Source of the DNA: a virus
IMG/VR virus record: IMGVR_UViG_3300031621_001289
Coordinates: 1 to 23,029 of that record
Length of the DNA: 23,029 nt
Direction: 5' to 3' (one strand)
Every line of letters starts with the position of its first letter. Position 1 is the stretch's first letter. The notes below the pieces were generated by a model. The model was given only the letters and a program-made list of their open reading frames with translations, searched no databases and was not told the origin of the DNA. Positions 7,220-13,737 of this stretch are shown piece by piece. The translations under genes and the position numbers were made by a program.

Positions 7220-7570
7220 ATGATTTTAGGACTAGCACTTAGCACACACTTAGGAGTAATTAACGAATATAATAACATACATCCACATATCCGATTTTTA
7301 GAAGGTAGTACAATAAGTGGTGTATATTATAATAGTATTAATAAATTAAGCTGGTATGGAGGAATTAGTATACCAGCTACTGAAAACTTTAGTTTTGAAA
7401 TTGGGGGTGTAACAGGATATACAACATTTGATAAAGTTTCTCCATATATAAGAGGCGTATATAATACAGAAAATTTAAAAATGTTTATAGCGCCAGCATA
7501 CGAACGCAATAGGGCAGGCAATGTAAACACTGGTATTGTTATAGGTATTGAGATACCTATAGGAAAATAA
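7220..7570 (+). CDS. Small beta-rich protein, possible outer-membrane or surface type
   Basis: 116 residues, no family I can name. Alternating polar and hydrophobic stretches with many Gly, Tyr and aromatic residues (HPHIRFLEGSTISGVYYNS, SWYGGISIP, FSFEIGGVTGYTTF, MFIAPAYER, GIVIGIEIP) look like consecutive amphipathic beta strands. No clear cleavable signal is present, although the first dozen residues are hydrophobic. Similar small proteins occur in marine T4-like phages as conserved hypotheticals (from memory). AAAGGG precedes the ATG. Its position, 12 bases after curlin-like protein 2, suggests co-transcription. Confidence 0.6.
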   Translation: MILGLALSTHLGVINEYNNIHPHIRFLEGSTISGVYYNSINKLSWYGGISIPATENFSFEIGGVTGYTTFDKVSPYIRGVYNTENLKMFIAPAYERNRAGNVNTGIVIGIEIPIGK

Positions 7571-7576
7571 TAAATA
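7569..7576 (+). promoter_or_regulatory. T4-late-promoter-like box AATAAATA
   Basis: One mismatch from TATAAATA, followed by CTATTGAGGG and the ATG at 7593. The expected start near 7582 leaves only a short leader that begins at the GAGGG ribosome binding site. It may drive 7593-10336. Confidence 0.4.
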
Positions 7577-7592
7577 CTATTGAGGGCAACAC

Positions 7593-8075
7593 ATGATAGA
7601 TCCAATCACGGCAATATCTGCTGCTACGGTAGCGTTTAGTACTGTTAAAAAATTTGTAAATGCAGGACAAGATTTTGAGAACGTAGCAAAGCAACTAGGC
7701 AAATGGTACACAGCATCAGCTGACTTTCGTTATGCGCAAACGTCTCAAAAAAAGCCTCCTATATTTAAAAAAATATTACAAGCTCGTAGTGTTGAAGAAG
7801 AAGCTTTTAATCTATTAATACATGAAAAGAAACTGATGGAACAAGAAAAAGAACTTGCAACCTTGTTAAACTATCGATTTGGCTGGGGCACTATGGAAGA
7901 ACTTAAAGAAATGCGCCGTAAGATTCGAAAGCAACGTGAAGCAACTGTGTATAAGCAAGAACAACAAAGGAAAGCATTTCTTGATACTCTTGCAATTGTT
8001 GTATTAGCAGTCTTAGCAGCAACAGCACTAGGAGCAATTGTGTTTATAATTGGAGTAGGAACTGGAAAATGGTAA
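7593..8075 (+). CDS. Conserved phage-type protein with C-terminal membrane helix
   Basis: 160 residues, function unknown. The N-terminus (MIDPITAISAATVAFSTVKKFV) is an amphipathic, glycine-poor helix. A long, strongly charged helical stretch (about 75-127, rich in Glu, Lys, Arg, Gln) is probably coiled coil. A single hydrophobic helix at 129-155 (TLAIVVLAVLAATALGAIVF) ends two residues before the stop. This predicts a tail-anchored inner-membrane protein with a cytoplasmic coiled coil. A holin or spanin-like role is possible but there is no direct evidence. GAGGG lies before the ATG, and the stop is one base from the next start. Confidence 0.7.
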   Translation: MIDPITAISAATVAFSTVKKFVNAGQDFENVAKQLGKWYTASADFRYAQTSQKKPPIFKKILQARSVEEEAFNLLIHEKKLMEQEKELATLLNYRFGWGTMEELKEMRRKIRKQREATVYKQEQQRKAFLDTLAIVVLAVLAATALGAIVFIIGVGTGKW

Positions 8076-8076
8076 C

Positions 8077-8274
8077 ATGAAATCTGTATTTTTATTAGTA
8101 GTAATGATAGGAATGTCAAACCCAACAAAAATTAGCAATGATACACACTACAATAATATTTCTGAATGTATACATGTTGCCAAAGAGATAAGTAAACAGA
8201 GTACGTATTCATCTGCGCCAATAGAATTTAGGACATGGGCGTATTGCGTTCCAATTAATATACAAAATGAATAA
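8077..8274 (+). CDS. Small secreted protein with two mature cysteines
   Basis: 65 residues. MKSVFLLVVMIGMS looks like a signal peptide or membrane anchor. The rest is a short domain with two cysteines (ISECIHVAKE near 30 and WAYCVPINI near 57) that could form a disulfide in the periplasm. It begins two bases after the preceding stop, with GGAAAATGG as a probable binding site, and ends 16 bases before the cyclase gene. Short proteins of this form recur in marine myophages (from memory); function unknown. Confidence 0.6.
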   Translation: MKSVFLLVVMIGMSNPTKISNDTHYNNISECIHVAKEISKQSTYSSAPIEFRTWAYCVPINIQNE

Positions 8275-8290
8275 CTAAAAGGAAGTTAAT

Positions 8291-10336
8291 ATGCATAAAA
8301 TTATCTTTTCGTCTGTCTGGAGTGTATTATTATTATGTGTATTAAGTTATGTATATCTGTCAAATCCTAATTTTTTAGAAAGTATTCGATTAAAATATTT
8401 TGATACATTAATTATAAATCAAACTCCTGTACAAAATAACATTTACACAGTAAACATCGACGAACCAAGTTTAGAGGCATACGGTCAATGGCCGTGGCCA
8501 AGAGGCGATTATGCTAGCCTTATAGAGGATTTATATGCCAGAGGCGCTGGACTTGTGGTGTTTAATGTGTTAATGTCAGAGAATGACAGATCGTCTCAAG
8601 ATGATGTACTTGCATTAACCATGCAGAACTATCCTGTTATAGTAACAATGCTAGGTTCTGCAAAAGATAAAAATACTCCAATTAATCCAGGCGCAGCAAT
8701 TATAAATCCAGAACACATGCACATGATTCCTAATGCTCCGGGTATTATTGCAAACGTTCCGGCTATTGAAAATAATGCATATGGTAGTGGTATAACAAAT
8801 ACATTTGCCGAAATTGATGGAGTAACACGCAGAGCTCCGTTAATACTAGAATCAAACAGCACACTATATCCAAATGTAACAATGGAAGTACTACGTGTAC
8901 TAGCAGGTGATCCTAGCTTCCAAATCAAACTAAATGAGTTAGGAGTAGACAAACTACGTATACCACAATTTGGATTCCTACAAACAGACACAGTTGGAAG
9001 AGTGTGGATTGATTGGAGCCAACAAAATATAAAAGCAAGTGCTGTAGAGTTACCTGATGATTTTGCTGGTGCTGTAGTATTTGTAGGTCCTACTGCTGCT
9101 GGCATTACACAACCAATTGCTACAGCTAAAGGAAGTATATTTCCACATGAATTACAAGCTACACTATTAGGTACAGTTTTTAACAAATCTAATATAGTAA
9201 GACATCCTGATGCAAAGGCATGGGGTGAAATCGCTGCATTTATTATTGTAGGAATTACAATGATATTAATTGCCCGTTGGACATACATAGGTATAGCCTT
9301 CTTTGTAGTGTCCGTGGGCGGCAGCATTGGTTTTTCTTATTGGATGTTTGCTGAGCACCTAATATTAATTGATGGATTTATTCCTGCTGTGTTTTTAATT
9401 ACTGTAGGACTAGCAAGATATATACCTAAGTTCTTAGATGAGTTTTTACAAAAACAAGAAATTAAAAAACAGTTTGCAGGGTATGCATCACCAACAGTGG
9501 TGCGTATGCTACAGGAAAATCCTGCACTAATCAAAGAAGGTATGAAGAAAGAAGTTAGCATTGTGTTCAGTGATTTACGTGGCTTCACTCCATTAGGTGA
9601 ATCATTTGGCGACGATGTAAAAGGACTAACAAAGGTTATGAACTCATACATGGATGCAATTACGCAACCAGTATTAGATATGGATGGAATGATAATTAAG
9701 TACATTGGTGATGCTAGTATGCACATACACAATGCACCTATAGATGATCCTGAACATCCAAAAACCGCAGTACAATGCGGTCTTGACATGCTTAAAGCAG
9801 TGGAGTTATTTAATGAGAAAATTACAGCAGAAGGTAGGCCACCCGTTGGTATGGGGGCTGGCATTAATACTGGTCTTGGTTATTTGGGCGAGATGGGAAG
9901 TACACAGCGACACAGTTATGACGTCCTCGGAGATTCTGTTTCAACAGCAGCACGAATAGAAAGTAAATGTAAAGAATATGGATGTGTCCTGCTTGTTGGT
10001 GATGCTACATATCAGCAAACTAAAAATAACTTTTTCTATTTAAAAATAGATGACTTAGCAGTCAAGGGCAAAACTATAGGAATTGGAATATGGACAGTGT
10101 TAGATGTTCAAAAAACTCCAGCGCAACGCAAAAGCCAAGAGATGCATCAACGTATGCATCAAGCATATAGATTACAAGAATTTGACGAAGCAATTGACTT
10201 GTGTAATAAACTTATGCGACATTTTGATGCTAAGTTAGAAGGATATTATAACATGTGGATAGAACGTTGCAAATTTCAAAAAACACAAGATTTGCCGGAG
10301 TCGTGGGATGGAATCTTTATTGCCCAAACTAAGTAA
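8291..10336 (+). CDS. CHASE2-transmembrane class III adenylate cyclase
   Basis: 681-residue membrane receptor cyclase predicted to make cAMP from ATP. Layout: N-terminal membrane helix (8-26), extracytoplasmic CHASE2 sensor domain (about 30-305, with IDEPSLEAYGQWPWPR), three membrane helices (about 312-375), linker (KKQFAGYASPTVVRML), cyclase domain (about 420-600) and a helical tail (EFDEAIDLCNKLMRHFD) typical of alphaproteobacterial relatives. Metal-binding Asp428 (FSDLRGFT) and Asp474 (KYIGDASM) are present. Lys470 and Asp544 (YDVLG) are the adenine-selecting pair, so ATP rather than GTP is expected. Arg555 is present, but the transition-state Asn is Ser551 (GDSVSTAAR), which may lower activity or be normal in this subfamily. 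AAGGAAG precedes the ATG. CHASE2 cyclases commonly neighbour FecR-domain genes in bacteria, as here. The cyclase domain must lie in the host cytoplasm. Confidence 0.95.
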   Translation: MHKIIFSSVWSVLLLCVLSYVYLSNPNFLESIRLKYFDTLIINQTPVQNNIYTVNIDEPSLEAYGQWPWPRGDYASLIEDLYARGAGLVVFNVLMSENDRSSQDDVLALTMQNYPVIVTMLGSAKDKNTPINPGAAIINPEHMHMIPNAPGIIANVPAIENNAYGSGITNTFAEIDGVTRRAPLILESNSTLYPNVTMEVLRVLAGDPSFQIKLNELGVDKLRIPQFGFLQTDTVGRVWIDWSQQNIKASAVELPDDFAGAVVFVGPTAAGITQPIATAKGSIFPHELQATLLGTVFNKSNIVRHPDAKAWGEIAAFIIVGITMILIARWTYIGIAFFVVSVGGSIGFSYWMFAEHLILIDGFIPAVFLITVGLARYIPKFLDEFLQKQEIKKQFAGYASPTVVRMLQENPALIKEGMKKEVSIVFSDLRGFTPLGESFGDDVKGLTKVMNSYMDAITQPVLDMDGMIIKYIGDASMHIHNAPIDDPEHPKTAVQCGLDMLKAVELFNEKITAEGRPPVGMGAGINTGLGYLGEMGSTQRHSYDVLGDSVSTAARIESKCKEYGCVLLVGDATYQQTKNNFFYLKIDDLAVKGKTIGIGIWTVLDVQKTPAQRKSQEMHQRMHQAYRLQEFDEAIDLCNKLMRHFDAKLEGYYNMWIERCKFQKTQDLPESWDGIFIAQTK

Positions 10337-10372
10337 GTTTTCGTAGCAACTTCTAAATAAATAAAACTATAG

Positions 10373-10597
10373 TTATTTGTGAGAGGATTCGTGTTTTAAT
10401 AATAATGCGTTAACTTCGTCGGTCTTAACTAGCCATCCGCCATTATTTACAATAAACACATCGCCAGGTTTGTACAAAGGATTATCTTTAAATCCAGGAT
10501 TACCTTGTTTGTCAAGTCCCATAACTTCGCCTGGCCAGTCTCCTTCAACTCTAAAACTACTACCAGCTTGGGTTATATTATAATCCATCCATATCAT
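10373..10597 (-). CDS. Small conserved phage protein, unknown function
   Basis: 74 residues, soluble, no membrane segment. Glycine- and proline-rich short strands (FRVEGDWPGEVMGLDKQGNPGF, PLYKPGDVFIVNNGGWLVKTD) suggest a small beta-barrel or SH3-like fold. I recall similar proteins in T4-like marine phages annotated only as hypothetical. The start overlaps the stop of the preceding minus-strand gene by ATGA, so it is the last gene of that operon. It converges on the cyclase gene with only 36 bases between, where I see no convincing terminator. Confidence 0.72.
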   Translation of the reverse strand: MIWMDYNITQAGSSFRVEGDWPGEVMGLDKQGNPGFKDNPLYKPGDVFIVNNGGWLVKTDEVNALLLKHESSHK

Positions 10598-10866
10598 GAT
10601 GGTTCTCCTAACGCAATTTTGTCTGAATATTTTAAAGCAAACACAGTATGATCTCTGCCTTTGTCAATGTCTACATAAATATCACAACGGCAATATATGT
10701 CACTGGGCAATGTTTGACTGTTGGTTCTTAGATAGACTAAATTAAATCCATCTTGATTACATTGTTTAGTAAGTTCTTCACCTAACTCTCGACGTATCCA
10801 TAAAGGTTCTGAATTTGTGTTAACATGCGACCATTTATATTCACAATTTCCTAAATAATATCTCAT
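10594..10866 (-). CDS. Hypothetical protein with cysteines
   Basis: 90 residues, no family recognised. It has four cysteines (C8, C36 and the pair in YCRCDIYVD), a WIRREL helix and an acidic end. The Cys-x-Cys motif could bind metal, but too few ligands are obvious to say so. No Shine-Dalgarno is visible before the ATG. A perfect TATAAATA (minus strand, 10879-10872) ends five bases upstream, so the message could be leaderless if transcribed from that box. The last bases overlap the next gene by ATGA. Confidence 0.65.
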   Translation of the reverse strand: MRYYLGNCEYKWSHVNTNSEPLWIRRELGEELTKQCNQDGFNLVYLRTNSQTLPSDIYCRCDIYVDIDKGRDHTVFALKYSDKIALGEPS

Positions 10867-10871
10867 ATTAT

Positions 10872-10879
10872 TATTTATA
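10872..10879 (-). promoter_or_regulatory. Perfect T4 late promoter octamer TATAAATA (minus strand)
   Basis: Exact match to the T4 late consensus on the minus strand, five bases before the ATG at 10866. A start at the usual T4 distance would fall on that ATG. It could instead be chance in AT-rich DNA. Confidence 0.4.
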
Positions 10880-10889
10880 AATTACAAAT

Positions 10890-11213
10890 TTATTTTCCAG
10901 TACTATCGAATTCTGCCGAAGAGTGTTTGTATTCATCTACTAGACGTTGTAATTCGTCTTCACGTTGTGGATTAAGTTTTGCTCTATATTCTAAAACCAT
11001 ACTTAGTTTACTGTTTAGTCTAATTAGATCGTTGTCTAACATACGTACACGATCAACAAGTCTAATTAATGTACCCATTGTTTCGCCAATTACAGGATCA
11101 ATAGTTTCAGTAACCCACTTCCATATAAAGAATATAAAATAGCCCATGCCAACAGCGGCAATTATTGGAAATCCGTAATCACTTACTATTTTTGCAAGAT
11201 CAATTTCGGCCAT
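10890..11213 (-). CDS. Single-pass membrane protein, paralog of the gene at 11394-11672
   Basis: 107 residues. A short N-terminal segment (DLAKIVSDYGFPIIAAVGM) runs into a membrane helix (about 15-33, GMGYFIFFIWKWV). A cytoplasmic amphipathic helix with MLDNDLIRLNSKLSMVLEYR and a charged tail follow. It shares layout and residues with the gene at 11394-11672 (GFPI, then a V-DRV-ML-NDL-like heptad), so the two arose by duplication. The D-GFP-I N-terminus recalls small YvrJ-type phage proteins; a lysis role is possible but unproven. It is separated by two bases from the next minus-strand gene upstream. Confidence 0.75.
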   Translation of the reverse strand: MAEIDLAKIVSDYGFPIIAAVGMGYFIFFIWKWVTETIDPVIGETMGTLIRLVDRVRMLDNDLIRLNSKLSMVLEYRAKLNPQREDELQRLVDEYKHSSAEFDSTGK

Positions 11214-11215
11214 AT

Positions 11216-11410
11216 CTACGAACCAAATGTATTTACTAATGCAGGGCCAAATACACTAGCTGCATAACCTAGTGCAACAATAGCAATTACACCAACAGCT
11301 AACCATTTCATCTTAAAGTCGTCAACATTCATTTCTATGGCTATAAGTTCATTACCTAAAATTCTTACTGCTACTTCAAGTTTACCTCTATTATCAGTCA
11401 CGTCTGGCAT
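11216..11410 (-). CDS. Small single-pass membrane protein
   Basis: 64 residues from the ATG at 11410: a charged N-terminal half (KLEVAVRILGNELIAIEMNVDDFKMKW) and one C-terminal membrane helix (LAVGVIAIVALGYAASVFGPALV). An ATG 15 bases further upstream is in frame, but 11410 is preferred because AAGGGAAAG lies just before it. It overlaps the end of the upstream minus-strand gene by 17 bases and ends two bases before the next start, so the island is one operon. Function unknown. Confidence 0.72.
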   Translation of the reverse strand: MPDVTDNRGKLEVAVRILGNELIAIEMNVDDFKMKWLAVGVIAIVALGYAASVFGPALVNTFGS

Positions 11411-11672
11411 CTTCTTTCCCTTCATTTGCTGCTATCCTATCTATATTAGGCCTAACATTTAATGCATAACTTAGTAAAGCATCTATTTTTACTAAATCAT
11501 TATTCATAGTTTGTACTCTGTTATCTAGACTTCCAATAATGTTCTTCAGTGTAGTTACTGAATCTGTGACGCCTGCTAATATAAATTTAAGTGTTAAAAA
11601 AACAAAGCCGCCAGCAGCAATAGCGCCTGCTATTGGAAATCCTATATCTGTTACTAAACTTAAAAAATCCAT
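11394..11672 (-). CDS. Single-pass membrane protein, YvrJ-like N-terminus
   Basis: 92 residues. FLSLVTDIGFPIAGAIAAGG leads into a membrane helix (to about residue 32), followed by a long helix with heptad spacing (TLKNIIGSLDNRVQTMNNDLVKIDALLSYAL) and a charged end. The region after the membrane is probably a cytoplasmic coiled coil. It is clearly related to the gene at 10890-11213. AAGGAAC precedes the ATG. Conserved in marine T4-like phages in my recollection, with no assigned function; its location among other small membrane proteins suggests an envelope role. Confidence 0.78.
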   Translation of the reverse strand: MDFLSLVTDIGFPIAGAIAAGGFVFLTLKFILAGVTDSVTTLKNIIGSLDNRVQTMNNDLVKIDALLSYALNVRPNIDRIAANEGKEDARRD

Positions 11673-11680
11673 TCAGTTCC

Positions 11681-11794
11681 TTAGTACAATGTACATAATA
11701 TAATCATTATTCCAATCAGTAGCCCAACAATAAAGCCAATAGGCAATGCAGCAATCAAACTACATTTTTTTTTGTCGTGTGTCCATTGTTGCAT
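11681..11794 (-). CDS. 37-residue membrane miniprotein
   Basis: A very short frame on the minus strand: MQQWTHDKKKCSLI, then a continuous hydrophobic helix (AALPIGFIVGLLIGIMIIL) to the stop. GAGGTG lies about a dozen bases before the ATG. It sits eight bases before the next minus-strand gene and is the first gene after the minus-strand late promoter box at 11826-11832. The lysine triplet followed by a membrane helix gives a plausible positive-inside anchor. Small phage membrane proteins of this size can be lysis or inhibitor factors, but nothing specific is visible. Confidence 0.6.
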   Translation of the reverse strand: MQQWTHDKKKCSLIAALPIGFIVGLLIGIMIILCTLY

Positions 11795-11825
11795 ACTATC
11801 TTGCGCACCTCACGCTCTACGCTAC

Positions 11826-11832
11826 TATTTAT
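11826..11832 (-). promoter_or_regulatory. Late-promoter-like ATAAATA, minus strand, for the minus-strand island
   Basis: Minus-strand reading is CATAAATAG, one base from TATAAATA. The expected start near 11820 is about 25 bases before the 37-residue miniprotein. It faces away from the plus-strand box at 11841-11847, with eight bases between them. Confidence 0.5.
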
Positions 11833-11840
11833 GCAAACGG

Positions 11841-11847
11841 ATAAATA
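11841..11847 (+). promoter_or_regulatory. Late-promoter-like ATAAATA, plus strand, for abrB-like and infA
   Basis: GATAAATA, one base from the T4 consensus. The expected start near 11853 is followed by AAAGGA and the TTG start at 11877. Forms a divergent pair with the minus-strand box at 11826-11832. Confidence 0.5.
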
Positions 11848-11876
11848 TTTCATTAACTTGCAGAAAGGAAACAAGC

Positions 11877-12065
11877 TTGATAAAAGATTATAATGTTAAT
11901 GAAATATTTTCAGATATAGATGGAGATAATGACAATATTTTAATGACAATACCGCCTGAGATATTAGAAAAAATGGATTGGGTACCTGGAGATATATTAA
12001 AAATCTCTCAAGACGATAATGGTTCTATTACTATGTCAAAGAAAGATTTAGATGGCAAAGAATAG
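11877..12065 (+). CDS. AbrB/MazE-like swapped-hairpin DNA-binding protein
   Basis: 62 residues from a TTG start with AAAGGA (11864-11869) seven bases upstream. The frame is open further 5', but that part runs through the promoter region and looks non-coding. The C-terminal 40 residues carry the AbrB-like hairpin signature: [19 protein letters not shown], then [17 protein letters not shown]. Such domains bind DNA as intertwined dimers, as transition-state regulators or antitoxins. No toxin gene is adjacent, so a toxin-antitoxin role is unlikely; a transcription regulator of the divergent promoters just upstream is an attractive guess. The last 14 bases overlap infA, so both proteins come from one message. 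The acidic N-terminal 20 residues are not part of the domain. Confidence 0.82.
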   Translation: MIKDYNVNEIFSDIDGDNDNILMTIPPEILEKMDWVPGDILKISQDDNGSITMSKKDLDGKE

Positions 12066-12270
12066 TGATATTATAGAAGTTGAAGGCGAAATTACAGAAG
12101 TTTTGCCCAACCAAACATTCAAAGTAGAACTAGACAATGGACATAATGTGATATGCTACACCGGCGGTAAGATGCGACAATTTCGTATTAGACTGGTTGC
12201 AGGTGATCGAGTAAAACTTGATATGACGCCTTATGATTTAGACAAAGGTCGAATAACTTTTAGATTATAG
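12052..12270 (+). CDS. infA: Translation initiation factor IF-1
   Basis: IF-1 binds the ribosomal A site on the 30S subunit and helps IF-2 and IF-3 select the start. The 72-residue product is full length, a single OB-fold. Conserved blocks are all present: [47 protein letters not shown] and [13 protein letters not shown]. An infA gene is a cellular translation factor and is rare in phages. Here it lies between an AbrB-like regulator and a metalloprotease with its own promoter. Together with the TilS-like protein and three tRNAs it suggests the phage adjusts host initiation and decoding, for instance to favour its many TTG starts. That last link is speculation. Confidence 0.97.
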   Translation: MAKNSDIIEVEGEITEVLPNQTFKVELDNGHNVICYTGGKMRQFRIRLVAGDRVKLDMTPYDLDKGRITFRL

Positions 12271-12271
12271 A

Positions 12272-12300
12272 TTGACATCTAGTATGGTTTCTGCTATAGT
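12272..12300 (+). promoter_or_regulatory. Sigma70-type promoter TTGACA-17-TATAGT
   Basis: TTGACA (12272-12277), 17 bases, then TATAGT (12295-12300), with an extended TGC just before the -10. The expected start near 12307 shows that the ATG at 12301 cannot be the protease start from this message. A very convincing early-type promoter. Confidence 0.85.
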
Positions 12301-12330
12301 ATGCTTGTTGAAACTATTAGAGACAGTATA

Positions 12331-12747
12331 ATGATTACAGTTAATGGCGCTACAACTTCACAACACGATTATGCCGAAAGTATGGCTATTTTTGTTTGTC
12401 GTAAATTTAACATCTATCCAGAGATTGAAATTAATTTTCGTAGACTAACAAACGATCAATCAGTTGGCGGGTGTGTACAACTTGACGACGGCGAGTACGA
12501 GATTGATATAAAACGTAGTTTACGTCTACGAGAGATGCTGACTACACTAGCCCATGAGCTAGTGCATGTAAAACAATATGAGCATGGTGAATTAACTCAA
12601 ACTAGTAATCGAGGATGCGATTACTGGGATAGACCTAGTGAGATTGAAGCACATGGTAGAGAACATGGGTTGTTTATTATGTGGGCAGAAGAACATAATT
12701 TATCTCACAAAAAATGGACACAAAGAGGATTAGAAAAACATGGTTGA
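12331..12747 (+). CDS. HExxH zinc metalloprotease-like protein
   Basis: 138 residues from the ATG at 12331, chosen because the promoter -10 box ends at 12300 and excludes the earlier in-frame ATG. The zinc-binding motif is HELVH (75-79), in LTTLAHELVHVKQYEHGEL. A downstream PSEIEAHGREHG supplies a candidate third ligand (Glu104 or Glu106). This is the layout of SprT-like and related small zincins. Such proteins are common in T4-like marine phages as putative peptidases, target unknown. It could also be a catalytically active protein acting on DNA-protein complexes, as SprT-family members do. No signal peptide, so it is cytosolic. It ends in Gly-stop, with the next promoter's -35 box overlapping the stop. 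Confidence 0.8.
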   Translation: MITVNGATTSQHDYAESMAIFVCRKFNIYPEIEINFRRLTNDQSVGGCVQLDDGEYEIDIKRSLRLREMLTTLAHELVHVKQYEHGELTQTSNRGCDYWDRPSEIEAHGREHGLFIMWAEEHNLSHKKWTQRGLEKHG

Positions 12748-12772
12748 CTTGCTAGTATCTGTATGCTAGTGT
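12744..12772 (+). promoter_or_regulatory. Sigma70-type promoter TTGACT-17-TAGTGT
   Basis: The -35 box overlaps the stop of the metalloprotease gene. Spacer length (17), the TGC before the -10 and the CTAGTAT near the start of the spacer all match the promoter at 12272. The -10 is weaker. A late-like TTAAATA follows at 12776-12782. Confidence 0.6.
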
Positions 12773-12807
12773 AGATTAAATACTTAGGCAACTTAGAAAG
12801 GCACACA

Positions 12808-13524
12808 ATGTTTAAACAAGGCATCGATCTTAATAAAGTGGTTCAGTTAACCACTGTTGCTACACAAGAAGCACTTGCTATAGCATGTGCAGCACAACGT
12901 ATTAATCGTTCATACATCAAGGAAACACGTAGGTTTAGCGAAGTAGAAAACAACACAAAATTTTCAAACAAAGAGATTGTGAAGTTTGCTTTCCACAAAG
13001 ATCCGCAATATTTGCCATCTGACTATGTACGTCCTACTCCTACTGAAGAAGACTATATTCAAGTAGCTGAAATTCAAAAATGGATGAAGCGTTATGTAAT
13101 GCTAGGACTTGGTAACTTGGACAACTTTAAAAGTGACATGGTTGACGCTGTATCACAGGACACTGTGTCTGCTGACAATCTAGGTCGTGTTGCATTTATT
13201 CCAGAGTTTGTAAAACGTGACCAACACGAAAGTAGTCTAAAGAAAGAGATACGTACTGAGTATCGCAACAGTCAACACTTGGGTAAAGAAAAAGACGTAA
13301 TTGAAGGTGTTGTAAAAATTCTCGACAAGCGTTATAGTTCACAGTGGGAATCATACAACTATGTTGCTGTAATGGACGGAAACCTTTTATCATTCATGAA
13401 TAAATATGATTATAACGTAAACGACATGAAACGAGTAAAAGGTAAAGTAAAGTCTCAGACAAAAAACAGACTGTTTGATGCAAACGAAACACGGCTCAAC
13501 TATGTAAAAATCTGCAAAGTATAA
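12808..13524 (+). CDS. Conserved marine-phage protein, unknown function
   Basis: 238 residues, soluble, no recognised domain. The N-terminal helix pair (VVQLTTVATQEALAIACAAQRINR) is followed by a basic and aromatic central part (FSNKEIVKFAFHKDPQYLPSDYVRP) and a helix (EIQKWMKRYVMLGLG). The end is lysine-rich (VKGKVKSQTKNRLF). I recall close relatives across cyanophages and pelagiphages, always hypothetical. It has its own sigma70-type promoter plus a late-type box, GAAAGG before the ATG, and is one of the larger genes in this half, so it is probably highly expressed. The mix of positive charge and aromatic residues would suit nucleic acid binding, but this is a guess. Confidence 0.85.
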   Translation: MFKQGIDLNKVVQLTTVATQEALAIACAAQRINRSYIKETRRFSEVENNTKFSNKEIVKFAFHKDPQYLPSDYVRPTPTEEDYIQVAEIQKWMKRYVMLGLGNLDNFKSDMVDAVSQDTVSADNLGRVAFIPEFVKRDQHESSLKKEIRTEYRNSQHLGKEKDVIEGVVKILDKRYSSQWESYNYVAVMDGNLLSFMNKYDYNVNDMKRVKGKVKSQTKNRLFDANETRLNYVKICKV

Positions 13525-13536
13525 AGGAACAGTATA

Positions 13537-13737
13537 ATGTTTATAAATGAAATGTATCTTTGGCTACTAGGAACTGCTGCGATCTTTACAGTGTTTGGAT
13601 ATCTAATTGATAAAGATAAGATTACAAAGGATATTATTGGATCAGTTGTTGATGACTTGATCGAACAAGGATTTCTTAAAACTGAACAAAATGATGTAGA
13701 TGACGAAGTTATCTTAGTTAAGTGGCCTGATGATTAA
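13537..13737 (+). CDS. Small membrane-anchored protein
   Basis: 66 residues. One N-terminal membrane helix (MYLWLLGTAAIFTVFGYLI), then a charged cytoplasmic part (IDKDKITKDIIGSVVDDLIEQGF) and an acidic end with VILVKWPDD. AAAGGAAC lies before the ATG. The stop overlaps the start of the TilS-like gene by eight bases. Unknown function; similar anchored miniproteins are common in marine myophages. Confidence 0.72.
   Translation: MFINEMYLWLLGTAAIFTVFGYLIDKDKITKDIIGSVVDDLIEQGFLKTEQNDVDDEVILVKWPDD

Noticed and set aside
8629-9327. Long minus-strand frame of 232 residues
   Set aside because: Entirely inside the cyclase gene on the other strand, with low-complexity Ser/Thr/Pro composition and no binding site; a shadow frame.
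9337-9864. Minus-strand frame of 175 residues
   Set aside because: Opposite the catalytic domain of the cyclase, which is clearly the real gene.
10352-10380. AT-rich palindrome AACTATAGTT between convergent genes as terminator
   Set aside because: No room for a loop, no GC pairs and no T-run.
11772-11876. 5' extension of the AbrB-like frame
   Set aside because: Codes for a Cys/His-rich peptide running through the divergent promoter region; TTG 11877 has a good ribosome binding site.
11877-12270. AbrB-like gene plus infA as a toxin-antitoxin pair
   Set aside because: The partner is a full IF-1 with all family blocks, not a toxin of a known type.
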